64,000 nt of DNA from Mycobacterium sp. Marseille-P9652 (GTDB taxonomy: Bacteria; Actinomycetota; Actinomycetes; Mycobacteriales; Mycobacteriaceae). The DNA lies in assembly GCF_902652685.1 (NCBI RefSeq), contig NZ_CACRUY010000018.1, positions 23,754 to 87,753 of the forward strand, read 5' to 3'. The translations under genes were made by a program, and so were the position numbers. Below, piece by piece: positions 51,206-60,575 of the stretch (position 1 is the stretch's first letter; every line of letters starts with the position of its first letter). The notes below the pieces were generated by a model. It ran no database searches, was not told the DNA's origin, and saw nothing but the letters and a program-made list of their open reading frames with translations.

Positions 51206-52852
51206 ATGAGTTTCATGGCGCTACCCCCGGAGATCAATTCGCTGCTGATGTATTCCGGCGCGGGTTCGGCGCCGATGTTGGATGCGGCGGCGGCGTGGGA
51301 GGGCTTGGCCTCCGAACTGGGGTCGGCTGCTTCGTCGTTCAGCGCGGTCACCTCCGGGCTGGTCGGCCAGGCCTGGCAGGGCCCGGCCTCCCAAGCGATG
51401 GCCGCCGCGGCCACCCCCTACGCCGGCTGGCTCAACCAGGCCGCCGCCCAGGCGGCGGGCGCGGCCGGGCAAGCCCGCGCGGTGGCCAGTGCGTTCGAAG
51501 GCGCGCTGGCAGCCACCGTGCATCCCCTGTGGGTCGACCTCAACCGCAACTCGCTGGTGCAGGCGGTGATGTCGAACTGGTTCGGACTCAATGCCCCGGC
51601 CATCGCCGAGATCGAGGCCGACTACGAGGCCATGTGGGCCCAAGACGTCGCGGCGATGTCTGGCTACTACTCGGGCGCCTCGGCCGCGGCCGCCGGGTTG
51701 ACCCCCGCCGCCGGCCTGCAAGACATCCTTGCGGGCCTGCCCAACCTGGGGATCGGCAACAAGGCAGGTACGACCGGCAATATCGGCAATGGCAACAACG
51801 GCAGTAGCAACATCGGCAACGGCAACACAGGCAACGGCAACTTCGGCGGCGGGAATGCCGGCAACGGCAACATCGGAAGCGGAAACAGGGGCGCCCGCAA
51901 CTTCGGCTTCGGGAACGTCGGCAACGACAACATCGGTCTCGGCAACAGGGGCAATCCCTTGACGAGTACCAACCCGGGCGCAAACTTCGGGATAGGTAAC
52001 TTCGGGAACGGCAACTTCGGCATCGGAAACACGGGCGTCGAAAACGTGGGGGCCGGTAACACCGGCAACGGCAACGTCGGCTTTGGTCTCACCGGAGACA
52101 AGTTGGTCGGTATCGGCGGGGCGTATTTCGACTCGAACACCCGTCAGTTCGTTTTCAACGGTCTGAACTCGGGCACCGGCAATATCGGCTTCGGGAACTC
52201 CGGTACTGGCAACATCGGCTTCTTCAACTCGGGCGACGGCAATGTCGGGATCTTCAGTTCAGGCGCCAACCTTTTTACTGCTGACCTGGGTAAGCTCCAA
52301 AGCTTTGGCATCGGCAACACCGGCTTCGGCAACATCGGCTTCGGAAACTCCGGGCTCGGCAACTTCGGATTCGGCAACGGGGGCTCGCTGAACACGGGCT
52401 TCGGGGACGCGGGCTCGGGGAACACCGGCTACGGCAACGCGGGCTCCTTCAACACCGGCAACGAGAACTCGGGCAACGTGAACACGTTCGACGGGAACTC
52501 GGGCAGCGTGAACACGGGCTTCTGGAATTCAGGGAACGACAACAACGGCTTTGGGATCAACACCAACAGCGGCGCTACGAGTTCCGGCTTCAATAACACC
52601 GGCATCAATATCTCGGGCTTCAACAACACGGCCACCGGTCCCGGGGCGACCAGAATCTCCGGGTTCTTCAATAGCGCCAGCGGCGGTTCACTTCTGAACG
52701 GCAACATCTCGGGCTTGCTCAACACTGGCATCACGGGTCCATTTCAAGGAAACCCGAGCGGTGTCCTGAGCGGCGACGACTCGGGCCTGTTAAACGCAGG
52801 CACCGGGTTGGCCGGCTTCTTCAGCATCGTCCAGCTGTTGAGGAACCTATAG
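51206..52852 (+). CDS. PPE-MPTR protein (PPE64-like)
   Basis: A 548-residue PPE protein: the conserved PPE domain (PPE at 7-9, GQAWQG) for about 180 residues, then a long run of NxGxGN-type pentapeptide repeats, which would form a right-handed beta-helix. Such proteins are exported by ESX systems in slow-growing mycobacteria. It corresponds to PPE64 by position beside kstR2. The N-terminus closely matches the other PPE in this window ([16 protein letters not shown] in both). It ends two bases before the convergent ipdF stop. Confidence 0.93.
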   Translation: MSFMALPPEINSLLMYSGAGSAPMLDAAAAWEGLASELGSAASSFSAVTSGLVGQAWQGPASQAMAAAATPYAGWLNQAAAQAAGAAGQARAVASAFEGALAATVHPLWVDLNRNSLVQAVMSNWFGLNAPAIAEIEADYEAMWAQDVAAMSGYYSGASAAAAGLTPAAGLQDILAGLPNLGIGNKAGTTGNIGNGNNGSSNIGNGNTGNGNFGGGNAGNGNIGSGNRGARNFGFGNVGNDNIGLGNRGNPLTSTNPGANFGIGNFGNGNFGIGNTGVENVGAGNTGNGNVGFGLTGDKLVGIGGAYFDSNTRQFVFNGLNSGTGNIGFGNSGTGNIGFFNSGDGNVGIFSSGANLFTADLGKLQSFGIGNTGFGNIGFGNSGLGNFGFGNGGSLNTGFGDAGSGNTGYGNAGSFNTGNENSGNVNTFDGNSGSVNTGFWNSGNDNNGFGINTNSGATSSGFNNTGINISGFNNTATGPGATRISGFFNSASGGSLLNGNISGLLNTGITGPFQGNPSGVLSGDDSGLLNAGTGLAGFFSIVQLLRNL

Positions 52853-52854
52853 CC

Positions 52855-53643
52855 TCACGGGTGCTGGTTGGAGACCGAAATCACCTCTCCGGTAAGGTAA
52901 CTCGAGTAGTCGCTGGCCAAAAACGCGATGGTGGACGCGATTTCCCAGGGCTCGGCGGCGCGGCCGAATGCCTCGCGGGCCGACAGCTCGTCGAGCAGCT
53001 CCGACGACGTGGTCTTGTCCAGGAACTTGTGCCGGGCGATGCTCGGCGACACGGCGTTGATTCGGACGCCGTACTCCGCGGCCTCTATTGCGCTGCAACG
53101 GGTCAACGCCATGACGCCGGCCTTGGCCGCGGCGTAGTGCGCCTGCGAGTGCTGTGCGCGCCAGCCCAGCACGCTCGCGTTGTTGACGATGACGCCACCG
53201 TGCGATGCTTCGCGAAAGTAGCGCAGGGCCGCGCGGGTGGCGCGGAACACCGACGTAAGGGTGACGTCGAGGACGCGGTCCCACTCGTCGTCGGTCATGT
53301 CGGCCACCGGGGTCTGGCCTCCCAGGCCGGCGTTGTTGACCAGGACGTCGATGCGGCCCAAACGCGCTGTGGCGGAATCGATGAGGGCGTCGACCTGGGC
53401 GGTGGACGTCACGTCGCACAGCGCCTTTTCGACTCGGCCCAGCCCCAGCGCCGACAGCTGATCGGCCGTCTCGCCCAGCCGCCGCTCGTGGTGGTCGGAG
53501 ATCAGCACGTCGGCGCCCTCGGCGAGGGCACGCCGGGCGGTGGCCGAACCGATGCCGGTGCCCGCGGCGGCGGTGACGATCACCACCTTGCCTTGCAGAA
53601 GGCCGTGTCCATCAACCTCTTTCGGCGCGACGGACAAACTCAT
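52855..53643 (-). CDS. ipdF: IpdF, SDR oxidoreductase of ring C/D catabolism
   Basis: A 262-residue short-chain dehydrogenase with TAAAGTGIG, NNAGLGG, and the YAAAK catalytic motif, corresponding to Rv3559c. IpdF acts on the 5-hydroxy/5-oxo position of HIP-CoA-derived intermediates. Its ATG overlaps the fadE30 stop, so both come from the KstR2-type operator at 54806. Confidence 0.92.
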   Translation of the reverse strand: MSLSVAPKEVDGHGLLQGKVVIVTAAAGTGIGSATARRALAEGADVLISDHHERRLGETADQLSALGLGRVEKALCDVTSTAQVDALIDSATARLGRIDVLVNNAGLGGQTPVADMTDDEWDRVLDVTLTSVFRATRAALRYFREASHGGVIVNNASVLGWRAQHSQAHYAAAKAGVMALTRCSAIEAAEYGVRINAVSPSIARHKFLDKTTSSELLDELSAREAFGRAAEPWEIASTIAFLASDYSSYLTGEVISVSNQHP

Positions 53644-54788
53644 GCTTTAACCTCTCGGGGCAGGCCGAGCACCCGCTCGGCGATGATGTTGCGCTGAATC
53701 TCGTTGGAGCCGCCGTAGATGGTGTCGGCGCGGGTGAACAGGAACAGCCGCTGCCAGTCGTCGAGTTCACCCTCGGACAGCGTCATCGAGGGCCTGCCGA
53801 TCACGTCCATCGCCAACTCACCGAGATCGCGATGCCAGTTGGCCCACAACAACTTCGACACGCTGTCCTGGCCGGGCTGCTCGACGTCCATGGTCGCCAA
53901 CGCATACGAACGCATCGCCCGCAGGCCAGTCCAGGCCCTGGTCAGCCGCTGCCGGATGATCGGGTCGTCGGCGGCCCCGGTGCGCCGCGCCAGCTCGGCC
54001 AGGTTGGAAAGCTCTCGCGCGTAGACGATCTGCTGTCCCAGCGTGGAGACGCCGCGCTCGAACGTCAGCGTTCCCATCGCGACGCGCCAACCGTCACCCG
54101 GCTGCCCGACGACCATGCCCGCCTCGGTGCGGGCGTCGTCGAAGAACACCTCGTTGAACTCCGACGTGCCGGTGATCTGGACGATGGGGCGAACCTGGAC
54201 ACCCGGCTGGTCGAGCGGCACCAGGAGATACGAGAGGCCGGCATGCCGCTTGGAGCCCTTCTCGGTGCGTGCCACCACAAAGCACCACTGCGACAAGTGG
54301 GCCAGCGACGTCCAAACCTTCTGGCCGTTGATCACCCATCCGTCTCCGACGAGCTCGGCGGTGGTCGACACGTTCGCCAGGTCGCTGCCGGCGCCGGGCT
54401 CCGAATACCCCTGGCACCACAACTCGGTGACGTCGAGGATGCGCGGCAGGAAGCGCTGTTGCTGCTCCGGGGTCCCGAACGCGATCAGGGTCGGTCCCAC
54501 CAGTTCCTCGCCGAAATGGTTGACCTTCACCGGCGCGTCGGCGCGCGCGTACTCCTCGTAGAACGCCACCCGGTGCGCCGTCGGCAATCCGCGGCCGCCG
54601 TGCTCGACCGGCCAGCCCAGGCAGGTCAGCCCCGCCGCGGCGAGGTGCTGGTTCCACGCCCGCCGCTCCTCGAAGGCCTCGTGCTCGCGCCCGGGGCCGC
54701 CGAGCCCCCTGAGCTTGGCGAAGTCCCCGACGAGATTGTCGGCGAGCCACTCTCGGACCTCGGCCCGGAACTCCTCGACGTCCTGCAT
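53640..54788 (-). CDS. fadE30: FadE30, acyl-CoA dehydrogenase for the HIP-CoA propionyl side chain
   Basis: A 382-residue acyl-CoA dehydrogenase (GYSEPGAGSDLANV, VINGQKVWTSLAH, and GGSNEIQRNIIAERVLG at the C-terminus). FadE30 oxidises the propionyl side chain left on the C/D ring remnant after FadD3 activation. It is first in a two-gene operon with ipdF. The ATG at 54788 lies 17 bp from the KstR2-type operator. Confidence 0.94.
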   Translation of the reverse strand: MQDVEEFRAEVREWLADNLVGDFAKLRGLGGPGREHEAFEERRAWNQHLAAAGLTCLGWPVEHGGRGLPTAHRVAFYEEYARADAPVKVNHFGEELVGPTLIAFGTPEQQQRFLPRILDVTELWCQGYSEPGAGSDLANVSTTAELVGDGWVINGQKVWTSLAHLSQWCFVVARTEKGSKRHAGLSYLLVPLDQPGVQVRPIVQITGTSEFNEVFFDDARTEAGMVVGQPGDGWRVAMGTLTFERGVSTLGQQIVYARELSNLAELARRTGAADDPIIRQRLTRAWTGLRAMRSYALATMDVEQPGQDSVSKLLWANWHRDLGELAMDVIGRPSMTLSEGELDDWQRLFLFTRADTIYGGSNEIQRNIIAERVLGLPREVKA

Positions 54789-54805
54789 GCCTTGTAGGCT
54801 AACCT

Positions 54806-54819
54806 ACCAAGCACTTGCT
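54806..54819. promoter_or_regulatory. KstR2-type operator (fadE30/fadD3 divergent promoter)
   Basis: ACCAAGCACTTGCT fits AnCAAGnnCTTGnT. It lies 17 bp from the fadE30 start and 47 bp from the fadD3 start. Confidence 0.92.
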
Positions 54820-54866
54820 TTGTTAGGCCGCCGGCGCTGGCGCACGCGCCGCTTGAAGGAGCATCG

Positions 54867-56387
54867 ATGACCGCCGATCCCCGCACCGTGCCCGCGGCGC
54901 TGGATCGGTTCGCGCGTCAACTGCCCGACCACCCCGCCCTGGTCACCGCGGAGCGGACGTTCACGGCCGCGTCCCTGCGCGACGAGGTTCACCGGGCGGC
55001 GGCGGCGCTGATCACGCTGGGCGTTCGGCCCCGGGACCGCGTCGCCATCTGGTCCCCGAACACCTGGCACTGGGTGGTGGCCTGCCTGGCGATCCACCAC
55101 GCCGGCGCGGCGATGGTGCCGCTGAACACCCGCTACACCGCCGAGGAGGCCTTCGACATCCTGGCCCGCACCGGCGCGCCGGTGTTGTTCGCCGCGGGCC
55201 GGTTCCTGGGCGCCGACCGGGCGGCCGACCTCGACCGCGGCGCGCTCCCGGCGCTGCGGCACATCGTGCGCATCCCGATCGAGGCGGACGACGGCACGTG
55301 GGACGACTTCATGTCACAAGCCGCGGGTCTCGACGAGGTCCGCATCCGCGCCGCCGCGGTCACCCCCGACGACGTGAGCGACATCCTGTTCACCTCCGGC
55401 ACCACCGGTCGCAGCAAAGGCGTGTTGTGCGCGCACCGCCAGTCGCTCTCGGCGTCGGCCTCGTGGGCCGCCAACGGCAAGATCACCAGCGACGACCGCT
55501 ATCTTTGCATTAACCCGTTCTTCCACAACTTCGGGTACAAGGCGGGCATCCTGGCCTGCCTGCAGACGGGGGCGACGCTGATCCCGCACCTGACCTTCGA
55601 CCCGGTAAGGGCGCTGGAAGCCATTGAGCAGCACCGCATCACGGTGCTGCCCGGACCGCCCACCATCTACCAGACGCTGCTCGACCACCCGGCCCGCGAG
55701 GATCACGACCTGAGCTCGCTGCGGTTCGCGGTGACCGGCGCCGCCACCGTCCCGGTCGTGCTGGTGGAACGCATGCAATCCGAACTCGACATCGACATCG
55801 TGCTGACCGCCTACGGGCTGACCGAGGCCAACGGCATGGGCACGATGTGCCGGCCGGAGGACGACGCGGTGACGGTCGCGACCACCTGCGGGCGCCCGTT
55901 CGCCGACTTCGAACTGCGGATCGCGGACACCGGCGAGGTCCTGCTGCGCGGCCCGAACGTCATGCTGGGCTACCTCGACGACCCGGAAGCGACGGCGGCC
56001 GCCATCGACCCCGAGGGCTGGCTGCACACCGGCGATATCGGCGCCGTCGACGACGCCGGCAACCTGCGCATCACCGACCGGCTCAAGGACATGTACATCT
56101 GCGGCGGATTCAACGTCTACCCCGCCGAGGTCGAACAGGTGCTGGCCAGGATGGAGGGAGTCGCCGACACCGCGGTGATCGGCGTGCCCGACGAGCGACT
56201 GGGTGAGGTGGGCCGCGCGTTCGTGGTGCGGCGCCCGGGCGCCGATCTCGACGAGCAATCGGTGATCGCTTACAGCCGTGAGCATTTGGCGAACTTCAAG
56301 GCGCCCCGGTCGGTGCGCTTCGTCGAGTCGCTGCCACGCAACCCCGGTGGCAAGGTGCTCAAGACAGAATTGCGGGAGCTTGCCTGA
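54867..56387 (+). CDS. fadD3: FadD3, HIP-CoA synthetase
   Basis: A 506-residue AMP-forming ligase with FTSGTTGRSKGV, a middle YGLTEANGMG, GWLHTGDIG and the C-terminal PRNPGGKVLKTEL lysine. FadD3 attaches CoA to HIP, the C/D ring remnant, and its product is the KstR2 inducer. The ATG at 54867 follows gaaggagc. It overlaps fadE31 by one base and opens the fadD3-fadE31-fadE32-fadE33-aspB operon. Confidence 0.95.
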   Translation: MTADPRTVPAALDRFARQLPDHPALVTAERTFTAASLRDEVHRAAAALITLGVRPRDRVAIWSPNTWHWVVACLAIHHAGAAMVPLNTRYTAEEAFDILARTGAPVLFAAGRFLGADRAADLDRGALPALRHIVRIPIEADDGTWDDFMSQAAGLDEVRIRAAAVTPDDVSDILFTSGTTGRSKGVLCAHRQSLSASASWAANGKITSDDRYLCINPFFHNFGYKAGILACLQTGATLIPHLTFDPVRALEAIEQHRITVLPGPPTIYQTLLDHPAREDHDLSSLRFAVTGAATVPVVLVERMQSELDIDIVLTAYGLTEANGMGTMCRPEDDAVTVATTCGRPFADFELRIADTGEVLLRGPNVMLGYLDDPEATAAAIDPEGWLHTGDIGAVDDAGNLRITDRLKDMYICGGFNVYPAEVEQVLARMEGVADTAVIGVPDERLGEVGRAFVVRRPGADLDEQSVIAYSREHLANFKAPRSVRFVESLPRNPGGKVLKTELRELA

Positions 56388-57520
56388 TGGACCTCGACTT
56401 CGACGACGACACCCTCGCCTTCCGGGCCGAAGTGCGGGACTTCCTCGCGGCCAACGGCGAGGCGATCCCCACCAAGTCCTATGACAACGCGGAAGGCTTT
56501 GCCCAGCACCGTCATTGGGACCGTGTGCTGTTCGACGCCGGCCTCTCGGTGATCACCTGGCCCAAGCAGTACGGCGGCCGCGACGCCCCCCTGCTGCACT
56601 GGATCGTGTTCGAGGAGGAGTACTTCCGCGCCGGGGCACCCGGCCGCGCGAGCGCCAACGGCACGTCGATGCTCGCGCCGACGCTGTTCGCGCACGGCAC
56701 CCAGGAACAATTGGATCGCATCCTGCCGAAAATGGCCAGCGGGGAGCAGATCTGGGCCCAGGCATGGTCCGAGCCCGAATCGGGGAGCGACCTGGCGTCG
56801 CTGAGGTCGACCGCCACCAAGACCGACGGCGGCTGGCTGCTGAACGGTCAAAAGATCTGGAGCTCGCGGGCACCGTTCGCCGACATGGGCTTTGGGCTGT
56901 TCCGCTCCGACCCCAGCGCCGAGCGCCATCACGGCCTGACCTATCTGATGTTCGACCTCAAGGCTCAGGGCGTCACGGTCCGCCCGATCGTCCAGCTCGG
57001 CGGCGACACCGGCTTCGGCGAGATCTTCCTCGACGACGTGTTCGTGCCGGACGCGGACGTGATCGGCAGCCCCAACGACGGCTGGCGGGCCGCCATGAGC
57101 ACGTCGAGCAACGAACGCGGCATGTCGTTGCGCAGCCCGGCGCGGTTCCTGGCGACCGCCGAGCGGTTGGTAGAGCTCTGGCGGGACCGCGGCTCCCCCG
57201 CCGCCTTCGCCGACCGCGTCGCCGACGGCTGGATCAAGGCACAGGCCTACCGCCTGCAGACCTTCGGTACCGTCACCCGGTTGGCGGCCGGAGGCGAACT
57301 GGGCGCGGAGTCGTCGGTGACGAAGGTGTTCTGGTCGGACCTCGACGTGGAACTGCACCAGACCGCCCTCGACCTGCTCGCCGCCGACGGCGAGGTCGCC
57401 GGCGGATGGGCCGAGGGCCTGCTGTTCGCCCTCGGCGGCCCGATCTACGCCGGCACCAACGAGATTCAGCGCAACATCATTTCGGAACGGCTGCTGGGCC
57501 TGCCCCGAGAGAAGAAGTGA
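56387..57520 (+). CDS. fadE31: FadE31, acyl-CoA dehydrogenase of ring C/D catabolism
   Basis: A 377-residue acyl-CoA dehydrogenase (AWSEPESGSDLASL, LNGQKIWSSRAP, GGPIYAGTNEIQRNII). In ring C/D catabolism the FadE31-33 set acts on the methyl-oxo-dioyl-CoA chain after ring opening; which FadE does what cannot be told from sequence. The ATG at 56387 overlaps the fadD3 stop (TGATG), and fadE32 follows after 3 nt. Confidence 0.93.
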   Translation: MDLDFDDDTLAFRAEVRDFLAANGEAIPTKSYDNAEGFAQHRHWDRVLFDAGLSVITWPKQYGGRDAPLLHWIVFEEEYFRAGAPGRASANGTSMLAPTLFAHGTQEQLDRILPKMASGEQIWAQAWSEPESGSDLASLRSTATKTDGGWLLNGQKIWSSRAPFADMGFGLFRSDPSAERHHGLTYLMFDLKAQGVTVRPIVQLGGDTGFGEIFLDDVFVPDADVIGSPNDGWRAAMSTSSNERGMSLRSPARFLATAERLVELWRDRGSPAAFADRVADGWIKAQAYRLQTFGTVTRLAAGGELGAESSVTKVFWSDLDVELHQTALDLLAADGEVAGGWAEGLLFALGGPIYAGTNEIQRNIISERLLGLPREKK

Positions 57521-57523
57521 CCA

Positions 57524-58459
57524 GTGGAATTCGAACTAGACGAGCAACAGCGCGACTTCGCGGCCAGCATTGACGCCGCGCTCGGCGCCGCCGACCTGCC
57601 CGGCACGGTGCGAGCCTGGTCGGCGGGCGACGTCGCGCCCGGCCTGAAGGTGTGGGAACAGCTGGCCAACCTCGGTGTCACCGCGCTGGCCGTGCCGGAG
57701 AAGTTCGAGGGCATCGAGGCACACCCGGTCGACCTCGTCGTCGCGTTGGAACGCCTGGGGCGCTGGTGCGTTCCCGGCCCGGTCGCCGAATCGATCGCCG
57801 TCGCGCCGATTCTGTTGGCGCACGACGAGCGCTGCGCGGGCCTGGCCTCGGGGGAGCTCCTCGCCACGGTCGCGCATCCTCCGCTTGTCCCGCGCGCCGT
57901 CGATGCCGACACCGCGGGACTCGTGTTGCTGGCCACCGATAACGGCGTCAGCGAAGCCGAGGCGGGCGAGCGGCACGACTCGGTCGACCCTAGCCGCCGC
58001 CTCTACGACGTGGCCGCGGCCGGCGAGCCCTGGCAGGCGGACGTCAACCGCGCCTTCCGATTTGGCGCGCTGGCCACCGCGGCACAGCTCGTCGGCGCCG
58101 CCGAGGCACTGCTGGGCGCCGCCGTGGACTACGCGAAGCAACGCTCCCAGTTCGGCCGGATCATCGGCTCGTACCAGGCCATCAAGCACAAGCTCGCCGA
58201 CGTGCACATCGCGGTCGAGATGGCGCGGCCGCTGCTCTACGGCGCCGCGCTGTCGGTGGAGCAGCGGGACGTGAGCGCGGCCAAGGCGGCCGCCTCCGAC
58301 GCCGCCCTCGCGGCGGCACGCGCGGCGCTGCAGACCCACGGCGCCATCGGGTTCACCCAGGAGCACGACCTGTCTCTGTGGCTGCTGCGGGTGCAGGCGT
58401 TGCGCTCGGCCTGGGGCACGCCCGAGGAACACCGGCGGCGAGTGCTGGAGGCGCTATGA
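57524..58459 (+). CDS. fadE32: FadE32, acyl-CoA dehydrogenase subunit
   Basis: A 311-residue, shortened acyl-CoA dehydrogenase-like subunit with KQRSQFGRIIGSYQAIKHKLAD-like C-terminal region and HGAIGFTQEHDLS. The reduced length and its pairing with FadE33 suggest a heteromeric enzyme, as in the FadE26/27 and FadE28/29 pairs. GTG at 57524 is three bases after the fadE31 stop; the stop overlaps fadE33 as ATGA. Confidence 0.92.
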   Translation: MEFELDEQQRDFAASIDAALGAADLPGTVRAWSAGDVAPGLKVWEQLANLGVTALAVPEKFEGIEAHPVDLVVALERLGRWCVPGPVAESIAVAPILLAHDERCAGLASGELLATVAHPPLVPRAVDADTAGLVLLATDNGVSEAEAGERHDSVDPSRRLYDVAAAGEPWQADVNRAFRFGALATAAQLVGAAEALLGAAVDYAKQRSQFGRIIGSYQAIKHKLADVHIAVEMARPLLYGAALSVEQRDVSAAKAAASDAALAAARAALQTHGAIGFTQEHDLSLWLLRVQALRSAWGTPEEHRRRVLEAL

Positions 58460-59412
58460 GCATCATGAACGAAGAACGGGAGATGCTGCGTGACACCGTG
58501 GCTGCCCTGGTCACCAAGCACGCGACCTCGGGCGCGGTGCGCGTTGCCATGGAATCCGACCGCGGCTACGACGAGTCGCTGTGGCGGCTGCTGTGCGAGC
58601 AGGTGGGCGCCGCCGCGCTGGTGATACCCGAGGAGCTGGGCGGAGCGGGCGGCGAACTAGCCGATGCCGCAACGGTTCTGCAGGAGCTCGGCCGCGCCCT
58701 GGTGCCCTCCCCGCTGTTGGGCACCACGCTGGCGGAAGTGGCGTTGCTCTCGGCTCCCGAGCCGGACGCCGAGACGCTGGCGGGCCTGGCCGAGGGCGGC
58801 CTGATCGGCGCGCTGGTGCTCGATCCCGACCACGTGGTCAACGGCGACATCGCCGACGTCGTCGTCGCCGCGGACGCCGGGCGGCTCAGCCGGTGGACCC
58901 GATTCAGCGCCGAGCCCGTCGCCACCATGGACCCCACCCGCCGGCTGGCCCGAGTGCGCCCCGAGGAGACGCAAGACCTGGGCACCGACCCGGGACTCGG
59001 CGACATCGCCGCCGTGCTGCTCGCGGCCGAGCAGATCGGCGCCGCCGAGCGTTGCCTGGAACTCACCGTCGAATACACCAAGAGCCGGGTGCAATTCGGG
59101 CGTCCGATCGGCAGCTTCCAGGCGCTCAAGCACCGGATGGCCGACCTGTACGTCGCCGTGGCCGCCGCCAAGGCCGTCGTGGCCGACGCGTGCGGCGACC
59201 CGACGGCCACCAACGCCGCGACGGCGCGCCTCGCGGCCACCGAGGCGCTGCAGGTCGTCGCCGCCGAAGGCATCCAGCTGCACGGCGGCATCGCCATCAC
59301 GTGGGAACACGACATGCACCTGTACTTCAAGCGCGCGCACGGCAGCGCGCACCTCCTGGCCGCGCCGAACGAACTGCTCCGCCAACTGGAAACCGAAGTG
59401 CTGCAAGCGTGA
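58456..59412 (+). CDS. fadE33: FadE33, acyl-CoA dehydrogenase subunit
   Basis: A 318-residue acyl-CoA dehydrogenase-like subunit (IPEELGGAGGELADAA, RVQFGRPIGSFQALKHR, HGGIAITWEHDMHLYFK). It probably pairs with FadE32. The ATG at 58456 overlaps the fadE32 stop, and the stop overlaps the aspB GTG. Confidence 0.92.
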   Translation: MSIMNEEREMLRDTVAALVTKHATSGAVRVAMESDRGYDESLWRLLCEQVGAAALVIPEELGGAGGELADAATVLQELGRALVPSPLLGTTLAEVALLSAPEPDAETLAGLAEGGLIGALVLDPDHVVNGDIADVVVAADAGRLSRWTRFSAEPVATMDPTRRLARVRPEETQDLGTDPGLGDIAAVLLAAEQIGAAERCLELTVEYTKSRVQFGRPIGSFQALKHRMADLYVAVAAAKAVVADACGDPTATNAATARLAATEALQVVAAEGIQLHGGIAITWEHDMHLYFKRAHGSAHLLAAPNELLRQLETEVLQA

Positions 59413-60575
59413 ACGATCACGTCGCCCTGCGCGCCGGCATCCCGCCCTTCTATGTGATGGATGTCTGGCTGGCGGCCGCGGAACGCCAGCGCAGCCACGG
59501 CGACCTGGTCAACCTGTCGGCCGGCCAGCCCAGCGTCGGCGCGCCCGAACCGGTGCGGGCGGCCGCGGCCGCCGCCCTGCACCTCAACGAGTTGGGTTAC
59601 ACCGTCGCACTGGGCATTCCGGAACTGCGCGCGGCCATCGCCGCCGATTACGCACGCAAGCACGGCATCGACGTCGAGCCCGACGCCGTCGTGGTCACCA
59701 CCGGCTCGTCGGGCGGTTTCCTGCTCGCATTTCTCGCCTGTTTCGACGTCGGCGATCGGGTGGCGCTGGCCAGCCCCGGCTATCCTTGCTACCGAAACAT
59801 TCTGTCCGCGTTGGGATGTGAGGTGGTCGAGCTTCCCTGCGGACCAGAGACCCGCTTCCAGCCCACCGCGGGCATGCTCGCCGAGCTCGACCCGCCGGTG
59901 CGGGGCGTGATCGTCGCCAGCCCGGCGAACCCCACCGGCACGGTCATCCCGCCGGCCGAGCTGGCCGCGATCGCCTCCTGGTGCGAGGAGTCCGGCGTGC
60001 GGCTGATCAGCGACGAGGTGTACCACGGCCTGGTCTACCCGGGCGCGCCGCAAACCAGCTGCGCGTGGCAGACATCGCGAGACGCGCTGGTGGTCAACAG
60101 CTTTTCCAAGTACTACGCGATGACGGGCTGGCGGTTGGGCTGGCTGCTGGTGCCGCCGGCGCTGCGCCGGGCCGTGGACTGCCTGACCGGAAACTTCACC
60201 ATCTGCCCGCCGGTGCTGTCTCAGATCGCCGCGGTCGCCGCGTTCACACCCGAGTCGACCGCCGAGGCCGATGGCAATCTGCGGCACTACGCGACCAACC
60301 GTGCGCTGCTGCTCGACGGGTTGCGCAGGATCGGGGTCGACCGGTTGGCGCCGACCGACGGCGCGTTCTACGTCTACGCCGACGTGTCGGCCTTCACGGC
60401 CGACTCGCTGGGGTTCTGCTCGAAGTTGTTGGCGGACACGGGTGTGGCCATCGCGCCGGGCATCGACTTCGACACCGCCCGGGGAAACACCTTCGTCCGG
60501 CTGTCATTCGCGGGCCCGACGAGCGACGTCGAGGAGGCGCTGCGGCGCATGGAACCCTGGCTCGCCGCCCGTTAG
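59409..60575 (+). CDS. aspB: AspB-like PLP-dependent aminotransferase
   Basis: A 388-residue fold-type I aminotransferase: SAGQPSVG near the N-terminus, SPANPTGT, SDEVYHGLVY and the PLP-binding lysine K234 in VNSFSKYYAMTGWRLGW, with FVRLSFAG near the end. It is named AspB for resemblance to aspartate aminotransferases; its amino donor and role at the end of a steroid operon are unknown. GTG at 59409 overlaps the fadE33 stop. Its 3' end overlaps the convergent nat gene by 4 bp. Confidence 0.9.
   Translation: MNDHVALRAGIPPFYVMDVWLAAAERQRSHGDLVNLSAGQPSVGAPEPVRAAAAAALHLNELGYTVALGIPELRAAIAADYARKHGIDVEPDAVVVTTGSSGGFLLAFLACFDVGDRVALASPGYPCYRNILSALGCEVVELPCGPETRFQPTAGMLAELDPPVRGVIVASPANPTGTVIPPAELAAIASWCEESGVRLISDEVYHGLVYPGAPQTSCAWQTSRDALVVNSFSKYYAMTGWRLGWLLVPPALRRAVDCLTGNFTICPPVLSQIAAVAAFTPESTAEADGNLRHYATNRALLLDGLRRIGVDRLAPTDGAFYVYADVSAFTADSLGFCSKLLADTGVAIAPGIDFDTARGNTFVRLSFAGPTSDVEEALRRMEPWLAAR

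Noticed and set aside
51750-52800. Repetitive stretch within the PPE gene that could be taken for a tandem repeat locus or CRISPR-like array
   Set aside because: The periodicity is 15 bp and in frame, encoding NxGxGN pentapeptides; there are no unique spacers between constant repeats.
58566-60287. Long minus-strand reading frame opposite fadE33 and aspB
   Set aside because: Antisense shadow; both plus-strand genes have intact motifs and coupled overlaps.
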